Positions 22,401-34,400 of a stretch of 64,000 nt of DNA are shown here, in pieces. A model generated the notes under the pieces. The model ran no database searches and was not told where the DNA came from. It saw nothing but the letters and a program-made list of their open reading frames with translations. Every line of letters begins with the position of its first letter. Position 1 is the first letter of the stretch. The stretch is from Bathynomus jamesi (taxonomy: Eukaryota; Arthropoda; Malacostraca; Isopoda; Cirolanidae): contig JAJOZX010001073.1 of NCBI GenBank assembly GCA_023014485.1, positions 570,001 through 634,000 of the forward strand. The letters run 5' to 3'. The translations under genes and the position numbers were made by a program.

Positions 22401-25400
22401 CCAAAACCCGCTCGAATTTTCAGTGGGTTTTGGGGTTTTTGTTCAGAGATGTTTATTTTAAAATAATTGAAATTTTTCTGATTGCTACATTGTTCAATTG
22501 TAGCTAATTAGAATGATTTGGCATGTTGATTATTTCAAGTAAGCTGACTTATAAAACAATTCTTAAATTATGCAATGTGTAAATAAAGATTATGAAAAAT
22601 TGAAAAGGATTTGCACCCATTGTGAACACAATGGGCAATTATTGGATCATTTGACACATTGCTCCAACTATCTTGAATTAAAGTTACAGTAGAATTTTCA
22701 TTGAATCCAGTACCTACTTCATTATTTACTTTGATTAGCAAGTCATCAGATAACTTTTTTCTGCTTGGAGGACAATAGCCCGGTCTTAAATTTTGGACCC
22801 ATTTAATAAATTCTTTATTCTCTACAACTACAAATGGAATATTTGCTGAAAAGAAAAATCCAGCCATTTGCAAATCTAGTTGTTCTAACCACAAATGGCA
22901 TTATCTGACCTTGTGTTTTCTTGGCTGGAGTAGACTGAAAAAATGGTATGGAAGACTCAGAAGCGGTTGAAGTGAATGAAGTCTCACTACTGTGAATTGT
23001 GGTGTCATCATGAACCAGGCTTTCATATGATTTGCTTGAAGAGGGTCTACTCTCAAAACTGCCATGTCTATGTGTAGGAGGAAGAGTTGCTGATGTAGCT
23101 GTACAGTCAACCCTCGTTATATCGGACTAATAGGGGGGAAAAGGTGTCCGTTATAGCCGATTGTCCGATATAACCGATGGTACTGGTAACCTACGGTATA
23201 CGTATATGATACGGTAATGGAGATACTATATACAGTACTGTGCACTGTCTGCTGAACACGATACATGATAAATGATACAGAAAATAATGAAATATAATAA
23301 AAATATAAAAGTTAGCTTGTCCTTGGCCTTATGAATGTCGGAAACAGTTTGCTTTTTCACGTCATACTCCGCGCACACCTTGGCCACCGAAGCACCCGCC
23401 TCTAACTTCTTGATTAATTCCAGCTTCTGGGTCACTGACAGGGTCACACGCTTCTTCTTTTCCTGGTTAACATCGCCAGTGGTGTGTCCGGTTTATCCGA
23501 TATCCACTCTAACGGGGTCCATTATAGCGAGGGTTGACTGTATTTGTAAGCTCATCCGCTTCATCACAAGCCTGTACCCATTTTTTATTGCATCGATCTA
23601 AATGATGTTTCACTTGTTCTATTTTTTTCGAAAATACACATCTGCAGTATTTGCACTGAACTCTATTTGGTTGTTCACTCAACATTTCTACTTCATCCCA
23701 TTCAGCAGCTTTAAATCTGCCACCAGTATGTGCGGGTCTAACTTTCTCTAGATGAGGTTTCACTGCCTCAATTTTTTGAGTGATACTTTCTTTGCAATAA
23801 TTGCATAGTACTCTAGTAGGCTGATCAGTTAATAAAGTCACCTCGTCCCATTCACTAGCTTTAGATCTTCCACCTCTATAACTCTTTGGCATCTTAAAAA
23901 TTTAAATTTGAGTTAGGTCTAAATAAAGCTGAAATCTGCTGTTGATAAATAAAGGAAAAATCTAAAATTAAAATGGAAAAAATTCTAATATGTCGTCATT
24001 GTTTCTCATATCTGAACTTTCTGTGAAATAAAGATGTCTTTTTAATATATATTGTAGATTAGATAAATAAATTAATAAAATAATAGATATATTAGGCACT
24101 ACATAATTATCAAAACTTTCTAAAAAAAAATTCAACCCATCAAAAACCCAGTTGGGTTTTTTGTGAAGAACCTGGGTTTTTGTCAACCCTGCCCTGTGCA
24201 TAGTAACATCTGATTCTTCTGGTTGAGGTTCTAATGGGGGATAAAAATTTTGTCCTTTTACAGTTTGTGTGTTACAGTATCTGTTCTGTTTAAAATAAAC
24301 ACATCCAAAACATTGGCTAATGACAATGCATTTTTGTCATTCCTTTTGAAGAATTCCATATACCTACCTAAATCATGAAAGAATGAACTCTGGTGGTTAT
24401 TTTGCCTATGTTGCACATTAAAAGCAGGGCTGTGGAGTCGGAGTTGGAAGTGCATAGTTGGATGGAGTCGGAGTTGGTGCAAATCCTTCAATTATAATCA
24501 TAGCAGCCTAGGCCTAGCTCAATTTTATGAATAAAATAGATTTAACCTAATGTTTTAATATATAATATATAAATAATATATAAATATAGTTAATTAATTA
24601 ATTATAAGCAACATAATTAATAATAAGGAAATTTAAAAATTTTGTACTAGCAACCCTAAATCTTTTTCAGATTTTTAGATTTCAATTTGATAATTTTGAT
24701 AAGCATCACTGAAAGAAGATTTAATGGAAGCGATCCTTTTTTTAAGAACAAATTCAGTTTAGGTTAGTACATTTTGTTACGGATGTTTATAATAATACAA
24801 AAACATCTTATTAATTTGCTAAACCAATAATAATCTTATTTTGTTTAAGCTTCAATCAGTTTGTATTTTGGGATTTATTATAATTTTTTAATAAAGAGAA
24901 AAAAAGCCATTAAGGCATAGTTATAGCCACTAAGTACCCTGATGAGTCATGTGGTGATGACGAAATGCCTTGTTTATGAATCTCCATTGGCCTAATAAAA
25001 CTAATCGTAATCAATTTGGCCTTAACATTTCATCGGAGTCGGAGTCGTAATTATGCAAGTCAGATTTCTGGAGTCTGAGTCGGCAAATTTTATCACCGAC
25101 TCCACAGCCCTGATTAAAAGAGTTATGGTATCTACTAGTAGTAGTACCTAGCAGAAACATTTTTTTTTTTTTATCATTTGGAATTGATGCAAAGCACAGC
25201 ACCAGAAGTTATCTCCTTAATGTCAATAGCAGCAAGACCACTTTTTGGAACTGGTTTCAAGGATGCCCCTTTAAAGTTACTGTATATTTTCTATATAAAC
25301 AGTTGAAACATGTAAAAGGTGTACTGCCTGATATGACTTCAAGATCAACTTCTGTCAGGTTTTTATAGTTAGCTATAATGATACCATGATTTTCAAAAGT

Positions 25401-28400
25401 TGCATAGAATACAGTCTGTAGAACAATTTTGACAAGTGCCACATGGCTAGAAAGACGACTGGTGGAATATGTAATACAGTATATTTTTGGGGGCATCTTT
25501 GCAGAAATCTCGCTAGATCAGTGTGGTATTGGCAAATGGTAATGACTATTCAGGAGACAATTGGCTTCACCTTTGTTTATTCAACAGTTGGTTTGCACTG
25601 TCTTATTATACAATAATGAATTATGTAATGCTTCACATATTTCTTCTCCATAAATCATTTATAATGAGCAATTTAACTGACCATCTTCTATTAAATAACT
25701 GCAGTAGCAATGTAATATTATGCAATTGATTTTGAGGATTTTTTCTAAATATTTTGGGTTGTTTTGAGTAAGTAGTATGTGGACTGGACTTTTTTATAAT
25801 GTTCTGCTAGACATAATTTTCTATTTTGCAGAATTAATTAGGCCTAGACCCACTGTGAAAAGTTTGGCAAAAGAAATAAGCAGTAATTATGCAGTAAAAT
25901 ACATAACTAACCCAAGATTCTAGTCAAATCTTTACTTTTCTAGTGTAATTTAGTGTTTTGTTCAAATCTGACCTTCAATTCTTGTGCAAAATTGCCAAAA
26001 TCTAACCTAAGAGGAGTGACAAGCTTGACCTTTGTGAAATGAATCATCGCACATAATATTTGAAAGGTTAATATATGGGTCATTCCAGCTCAATTGGTAC
26101 AGGGGTGGTCGGGTGACCATCTCCGATTTTCTTCAAATTTTCAGGGTTGATTCATACACCATTCAATAGCTTAAATCTAAAATTTTAGCTTCCTCAGTCA
26201 AAAACTTTTAATTTTATGGTCGCTTAAATGGCCCCCACCTTCGACAAAAAATGCCCATGTTGGGCTTGATCGGCCAACGCCTTCATTTTGAGAGGCCTTG
26301 AAAAGTGTCTTCTAATAGGAGTAGAAGCTTCAACTTCTGGTGGGCTTTTCAATTTTGCAAGCAAAAAGACTGTGGAACAAAGTTTCTAAGTTACAAGGGC
26401 TTAAATATGGCTCCATTTTGAAGCTTGCATCAATTCCTCCCACTTTTATGACTCTACCATTTTCAAAAGTTTTAGTTCTACATCAATCACAGCTGTTTTA
26501 ATACTCCTAATAGTCTCTATGGGTTGTAAATTTATGAGTGAAATAAAAAAATAACCAAAAAAGGATTTATTTTTATATTTAAAAATTTCCAAAATTAACA
26601 TCAACTTTGGGGCTTAATATAAAGGTGTCCAAAATTAGTCAGGGAGTTGATACTTCCAGTAAAGAAAGATACATATGTGTAAAAAAAACATGTACAGTGG
26701 ACCCCTGATTTGAGTACGTAATCCATTCTCAATTCGAAATGTACTCAAATCGAACTTAATAACCTATGGGAATTAATTAATTCGTTCCAAAACCCAAAAA
26801 TTTCACCCCACCCCTACTTTTTCTATAGAAATTGGCCTATGAAATTTAGTAAGGCATTTCTTCTTTTGTGAGTCTTTTGATGTAGATGTACGTTTAGAAG
26901 CCATCACTATAACAGTATACTATGTCACTATGCCACAATATAAAATACAGTATCAAAGTCACTGCATGTACGAGTCACCAAATTTATGCTATATTTTCAC
27001 TATTTTATGCTGTAATCAACAGAAACTAAGTACAAAGTCAGAAAACAAAATGTACGAAATTCTAACAGAAATCCCTAAGAACACCTGTACTATTCAAAAC
27101 ATTAGACCCCGAATGTTCCCGCAATGAACGCTCTAGACAAACTGAAACGCGTTCGGCATCGCTGGCTGGCGTACTCAAATCGAGTTTTCTACTCAAGTCG
27201 AGTCAGTAGGAGCCTATGGACGAGCATACTCAAATCGATGTGTACTCAAATCGGGGGTCCACTGTATTAAGGAATAGATCTCAACTCAACTCCTTCATAT
27301 AGTTTTGGTGATTCAAAGAAAAGTGCTTTTTGTGAAAAATCTCAAATTTTTGCAAAATTTGTAAATTTTTAAGTTTCTATTTATGACATTGAAGTGTAAT
27401 TTTACTTCCATTTTATTACTTAAGTTGATTTACAATTGTAATAATATGTAAATAAGTTAAAACATACAAGAAATTTAATATGTCTGTCAAAACAACCAGC
27501 TACTCGAAGGGCTCTGGGTAGCTCATTTCGCTTTGTATATTCTTATAAATGTAAAACATGATGGTTAGTCATTAATGTCCAGGCCTATTTTATAGATCAT
27601 GATCTTTTATTTTCAGAAAATTTAACTAGAGCAATTAACTTAATTTTACTGCCTGTAATAATGGCTTATTCTAATCAAGAATCAAAGTGCAGCTTTGGTA
27701 TGTACTTGGATGATCCATGTTATGAACACAGACTCACCAGGAAGGTGGGTATGTATACCTTACATGAGCTGACAGATGAAACAAGGAAACTGCTATTGTG
27801 GAGAACAAAAGCAACTGTAATCAACCCAAATAGTGCTACTGTACCATATGCTACCACCATGAAAAAATGTTTGGAATGCATTACCAACAAATGCAACGTA
27901 GCTGCCAAGATCCATGGAGAAATTGTCGAAAGAAGATAACAAGTAAGTAAATATAGGTACTAATATATTTATATTTCATAAAGAAGTTTATATTGTAAAT
28001 TGTAACCTAAATTAGCTATTTAATTTTAATAGGGTAGGCTATATACTGTGCTACTGAATGCATATGTTTTGAATATTTTATACGAATAGCCTATAACCAA
28101 ATGTTGAGGTTTTAAAATTATTTTCCAATGTGTTTAGAGTTTATATTACCCTACTTTATTTGCAGAATCACTACAAATTATTGACAAAGACATAGCAACT
28201 AGACTGAATCTGATACCAGGACAGAAACTTTGCTCAACATGCTTCTCTAGAGCCAAGACAATTGAAGATGAAAAAGACTCAGGTAGTGATGAATATGTTC
28301 CAGAAGAAATAGTTAAGGAGACATTTGACAAAACGTTAGGTTCACTAGAATGCTCACCCATTAAGTATGTAAGAGCAAGAGATCGAAAGTTTTATGCGAA

Positions 28401-31400
28401 AAGGAAACTAAAGCAAATTGAAACATCAACAAAATCAAAGCTGTCAAAAGTACTTCATATGAAGCCTAGCATTTTGGATGAGGAAGCGGAGAAACCTATA
28501 GAGAGTGAGGAAGAAAAGTGTTATCAGCATATGATAGAGGAACTGAAAGAAAAGTGTAAAACTAGTACCAGACAAGAAAAGATACAAATTCTAACACTCC
28601 TTCCAATTGGTAAAACCTGGTCCAGAGAAAGAATTATGAAAGAATTTGAAGTGTCAGCCAGAATGGTTAATGCTGTGAGGGCCTTAGAGAAAAGAAGGTA
28701 TCCTTCCTATAATGAGAAATAAAAAGAGTAGCAAGGGTATAAGCGATGAAATAAAGGAAAGAGTGATAGAATTTTTCCAAAACAATGAATATACTAGAGA
28801 ATGCCCTGGTAAAAAAGACTACAAATCAATAAAAACACCACAAGGGAAGGTTCACAAGCAGAAAATACTGTTGTTGACAAATATCAGAGAATTATATACG
28901 CTTTACAAAAATAAATATCCAAACGACAAAATCTCCAAATCAAAGTTTTTTGAACTGAGATCAAAATGGTGTATGGGTGTGGGGAGTAAAGGATCACACA
29001 ATGTATGCATTTGTGAAATACACCAGAACTTTAAACTTTTATGTGAATCACTCCCTGTCAAAGTAGAATTAAGAGTGTTACTAGGGAAAATAGTCTGCAA
29101 CACTGAAACTAGAAACTGCATGATTAATAACTGCAAAACATGTCCTGGTTTAAATGAATTACGGGATTGGCTTCTTACCATTTTTGAAAACAATGATTAT
29201 GACATGGATGATGAGGTTTCCTTTAAACAGTGGCTTCATACAGACCATACCCAACTGGTCACAATGACAAAAAGTGTTTTGAATGTAGTAGAAGACGTGT
29301 GTGAAAGTGCAAAAAAGTTGAAAGTACACCATTTCATAGCAAAAGCCCAATCAAAATATTTGTCTGACTGTAAAGAAAACCTCAATGATTCTACAGCATT
29401 AGTGCTTGTTGACTTCTCTGAAAACTATAGTTTTATAATTCAGGATGCTGTACAAGGGCATCACTGGGACAATACCCAGGCTACCTTGCATCAGGTAGTC
29501 TGCTATCAAAAAGTTGATGGTGAACTAAAAGTTACAAATTTTTGTGTAATATCAGATTCACTTACACACAACACAACTGCAGTTCATTCTTTTTTATGTG
29601 AAGCCTTGAAATTACTTAAAAGTCAGAATCCTAAACTAAAACATATTTGTTACTTTAGCCATGGCGCAGCAAGTCAATATAAAAACTATAAAAACATAAT
29701 TAATTCAGTGTTACATGAAAAAGATTTCCAACTAACATGTGAATGGAACTTTTTTGCCACCTCTCACGGAAAGAGCCCCTGTGATGGTGTTGGTGGCACT
29801 GTCAAAAGGTTAGTTGCCCAGGCAAGTCTACAAGCAACAAGTAAAGGTCACATCACCAATCCAAAAGAGATGTTTGATTGGTGCAAATCTAATATTAATG
29901 GTATACAATTTCTGTACATTGATTCAGCTAAAATTGAGGAAAATGCTAATTTATTTGAGTTAGAAAAAAGGTATTCCTTAATTAAGACAATCCCAGGAAC
30001 CTGTTTATATCACTGCTTTAGACCTTCATCAACAGGCATTAAACTGTACAAAATTTCTAGTGATGAAAATTTCTTTAACGTACAACTTTCCTTCCTCAAT
30101 GCTACACAAGAAAATGTGGCTTACCAATATAAACCTGGTACATATGTGGCCTGTTTCTATGAAGGTGACTGGTTTGTTGGAAACATAGTTGAAGTGTGTG
30201 ATACTGAGAAGGATCTATTAGTAAATTTCATGAAAAAGAATCCTTTTAAATGGCCTGAACAAGAGGACGTTTGCTGGATTCCATTCCAACATGTTTTGTG
30301 TTCAATTGAACCACCTACAGTTGCTGGGAAAATGGGGAGACAAACAATCATTTGATAACTTGTACTATCTAAAATTGAGGAGTATTTTAAAAAAAGCCTA
30401 AGTAACTACAGACCTGTATCAAGCTGAATAATAAATTGCCAATTTATGGCAGTGAGGCCATGGAGTGTTGAAGACAATCAGACTTAAAGCCTGAGTACAA
30501 TAATAAATTCCTGAGTCAGTGTCTAAACATAAGAGTTATTAGCTATATATAAGTTTACATACGAATTTACATAAAACACACATTAAAAAAAGAATATGAA
30601 CTTATAGCCAATAATTCACATGCTTAAAAACTCAGGAATTCATTATTGTATATAGCTAAGTACTGTACACTTGTATTAAGGGAAGTAATACAACAAAGCT
30701 ACTTAAATTTAAGGTTTTGTACTGAAAATGGTGGTTACTGCTAGTTTATCTGTACTAACTGCATAATTTAAATTACTAGGAAGTGCTTAAAGAGCAGTAG
30801 AACATGGGTATACATGATTTACTTAGGTAGATCCAAGTATTGAGCCTACTAGCTGGTCCATCTGTTGTGTTAACTGCAAATGTAGTAATAATCTAGGTAT
30901 ATATTGTCTTTTTTATGAGTAAAACTTATTTAGATAATTTAACATTTGTGAATTAACTTACCAAGTAATAAAATGGAAGTAAAATTACAATTCAATATTG
31001 TAAAAAGAAATGTAAACATTTCAAAATTTTGAAAAAAATTTAGAATTTTTCACAAAAAGTACTTTTCTTTGAATAGCCAAAACTATATGAAGGAGTTGAG
31101 TTGAGATCTATTCCTTAATATATGTTTTTGTACACATATGTATCTTTCTTTACTAGAAGTATCAACTCCCTGACTAATTTCAGACACCTTTATATTAAGC
31201 CCCAAAGTTGATGTTAATTTTGCAAATTTTGTGAAAATATCAACTTTTGGAAATTTTTAAAAATAGAAGTAAATCCTTTTTTGGTTATTTTTTTATTTCA
31301 CTCATAAATTTACAACCCATAGAGACTATTAGGAGTATTAAAACAGCTGTGATTGATGTAGAACTAAAACTTTTGAAAATGGTAGTCATAAAAGTGGGAG

Positions 31401-34400
31401 GAATTGATGCAAGCTTCAAAATGGAGCCATGTTAAAGCCCTTGTAACTCAAACACTTTTTGTTCCACAGCCTTTTAGCTTGCAAAATTGAAAAGCCCACC
31501 AGAAGTTGTATTGGCATGACAAATTTGAAGCTGTTTCTACTATTAGAAGACACTTTTCAAGGCCTCTCAAAATGAAGGTGTTGGCCGATCAAGCCCAACA
31601 TGGGCATTTTTTGTCGAAGGTGGGGGGCCATTTAAGCGACCATAAAATTAAAAGTTTTTGACTGAGGAAGCTAAAATTTTAGATTTAAGCTATTGAATGG
31701 TGTATGAATCAACCCTGAAAATTGGAGATGGTCACCTGACCAACTTTCTGAAATCTGTACCAGTTGAGTGGAATGACTCATATATATTGGTATATTACCA
31801 AACCCTAACCCATTTTTTTGAAAAATTCTTTCCAAATTGTAAAAGTCAGACTATGAAAAATTCCTATAATAATCCAGTTTCACACAAATGCACTTTAGAA
31901 GGAAAATTCTTGCATTAATAAAGCATACTTTCAAAAAATCTTGCTTCCTTTTATTAAGTTTACACAAGAAATGAAGGTCAAATTTGAACAAAACACTAAA
32001 TTACATTAGAAAAATATAGATTTGACTAGTATCTTGGATCATGTATTTTACTGTGTATTAACTGAAATAAACACAGATTATGAAAAAAGTGTGAAGTGTG
32101 ATTCCAAATCCTATAGAAAATGAGAAAAAAATTAAGCAAATGCCCCAGCTAATCCAGACTACAGAATCTACTAAAATTTTCTGATGACATTGCGTGAGGA
32201 TTTTTCTATAACATCTATAGCTGATGCATTGGGTGAGAGTTTTAACTCAAATTACTTGAGCTTGATGCGTAAGACAAAAGTTTAAACAAATTAAAGTTTT
32301 GGCTGAAATTAATGCAAGAAATTTTTTCCTAAAAGGTGTTAGTACGAGGCTTTAAAATATTATGCGAGAGGATTTTTTATGTTGCGCGAGACTTTCATAA
32401 TTTGGAAAGTGAGAATTTTGCTAGAAATAAGAATTTTGCAGATTCTGCAGTCTGGGATCTAAGAGTATGGTATTATTAATCAAAAAAGTGACTCTAACAC
32501 CAGACCAGGGCTGTGGAGTCGGAGTCGGAAGCAATTTTGGTGCTGCTGGAGTTGGAGTCAGTAAAAATGTACCGACTCCAACTCCAACCTCAATATAAAT
32601 TTTAATAAAATATGTTTTTGTGTGTGATATCACTGGCAGCTATGGTGGTTAAACCACTTAAATAATAAACACAATGTTTTCCATTTCAGACACTAATGCC
32701 ATTAATTCATTTTTTCTTTTCAGATATTTTTTATTTTTAATGCTTATTTAATTTAGTTCTTTCTAAATTTCATAAGTTTTTAACTTTCAAGTCTAAAACC
32801 CCTTTCATAATGGCAAAGACACTTCCAACAAGGTCTGCAGTTTTTGAATATTTTACAATAACCACAGATGGGAAACATTTCGTGTGTCAGTGTATGATAG
32901 ATGATGATGATGGTGAAAAATTATGTGAAGCAAAAATCAGTGGTTTTACTGGCTCTGATAAAAATGCACCAACCAGAGCATCAAATTTGAAAAGACATTT
33001 GCAGCATTTCCATCCCAAAATTTTAGAAGTTGTCATTGAGAAAGATAGTAATAAAAACCTTCCAACTACTTCAAAGTTAACAAAAGATCAGAAATCTACT
33101 GAATGACAAGCATTGCTTACAAGATTCTTTATTACAGACAAAGTTACCATAACAATGACCACAGAAAAGTTCAAGAAGCACATCATTGAACTGGTGGTAA
33201 GAAATGGTGTAGCCTTATCTTTATTTTCACAACCAGCCTTTCTAGGCCTAAATGGAGAAATAGCCAAGAAACTTGAGTTTCTCTGGAAAGACAAAGTATC
33301 AGAAAAATTATAGTTGAAGAAGCCACAAATAAAAAGGAAGAACTTCGAAGAACTCTTAAGGGACGCTTCATGTTTATTAAAATGGATGCAGCCACGCGTC
33401 ATAGAGTTAACTATTTTGCCATCAATGCTAGATTTGTTGATGAAAACAATAAAATGGTAACTCAGACATTGGTAGTAAAGGACACCGAGGCGCATCATAA
33501 CAGCGACTATCTTCAGAAGTTAGTGGAGGAAGTTTTACAAGAGACTGTAATTAAGAAAGAGCAGATTCTATGTATTGTCACAGATAATGCTTCAAACATG
33601 CTAAGCACAATAGAAAAGCTGAATAAAGTTGATGAAGAAAAAGTGGCTAATGAAGATGACATTCCTGAAACTGATTCTCAAACAGTACAAACAGAACAGA
33701 GCGATGAAATTTTAGATGATATTGTTGAAGAAGCATCTAAGCTCTTTCTAATCCAACATATGTGTTGTGTTGTACATACATTGCAGCTAGCAATAAGAGA
33801 TGGATTGAAAGATCGCCATGCAGCTACTCTGATAGGCAAGTTGAGGCAAGTAGCCACTGCAGCCAAGACCTCTAAAACTGATGCTATTATCCAGAGACGT
33901 GCAGGAAAGGGAGCTATTTTGGACCAAGTGACACGCTGGGGGAGCACATATATGATTATTAAGCGTTTGCTTGATCTAAAACCCTTCCTAGAAGACATTG
34001 ATAATCCCAATGTTTCACTATCTGAAATTCAATAGAGGGAGGTTACACAATTAGAAGCTCTGCTTGCTCACCCTTATACTGTCACCAAAAAGTTGCAAGC
34101 AGAGGATTTAACTCCTGGTACATTCCTATGGGAATGGAAAAATTTATTATTTCGTCTATCCCAAACTGGAGGATTAATTGCTGATGGAATTGTATCCTCA
34201 ATGAAGAAAAGAGAGGGTCTGCTACTGGAAAATGAGATCTTATTAGCTGCTATCTACATAGATCCAATGAACCGAATTTTGTTGACCGAAGAACAAATTG
34301 CTAAAGCAAAAGAGGCCCTCTGCGAGGTTGCAATTCGCATAAAAGGGCTATTACCTGAAAATCCTGAACCACAGGATGAAGATATGAGTAGTAAGTCCCT

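Larger units (their letters stand above)
22381..24191 (-). mobile_element. hAT transposon with paired BED fingers, internally deleted
   Basis: Ends are CAGGGTTGGCACCCAAAAAC at 22381 and, as complement, CAGGGTTGACAAAAACCCAG ending at 24191. Flanking 8-mers are ACCTGTAC and CCCTGTGC (6 of 8 identical), an aged target duplication. The minus strand codes for transposase pieces. A Tigger MITE (23104-23540) is inserted in the coding region. At 1.8 kb it is shorter than an autonomous hAT; the catalytic centre and C-terminal dimerisation domain are missing. Confidence 0.75.
21450..25500 (-). pseudogene. Decayed minus-strand coding region, possibly MULE-like, split by two hATs
   Basis: Outside the two insertions the minus strand retains coherent protein text in shifting frames. 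25496-25257 ([42 protein letters not shown]). 25180-25113. 24424-24258 ([32 protein letters not shown]). Then 22260-21450 ([32 protein letters not shown] and, nearer 21560, [14 protein letters not shown]). Once the hATs at 22381-24191 and 24425-25112 are ignored the text runs on, so this was one gene. It looks transposase-like, but I cannot name the superfamily. Confidence 0.4.
26071..31785 (+). mobile_element. DNA transposon with ~0.8-kb terminal inverted repeats, superfamily unassigned
   Basis: Left and right ends share ATATATGGGTCATTCCAGCTC and, as complement, ATATATGAGTCATTCCACTC. Inverted similarity continues inward for about 810-850 bp on both sides, interrupted on the left only by a Tigger MITE. 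Between the repeats lies a plus-strand gene region (27661-30355) for a transposase-like protein. Without the MITE the element is about 5.1 kb. The flanks are AT-rich, so the target duplication cannot be read unambiguously. I recognise the protein type as a widespread uncharacterised transposon family, but not its formal superfamily. Confidence 0.8.

Noticed and set aside
28712..30355. 547-codon frame as a host gene inside the ZC3H15 intron
   Set aside because: It is enclosed by matching 0.8-kb inverted repeats and has the catalytic-style blocks of a transposon protein; the upstream frame is broken.
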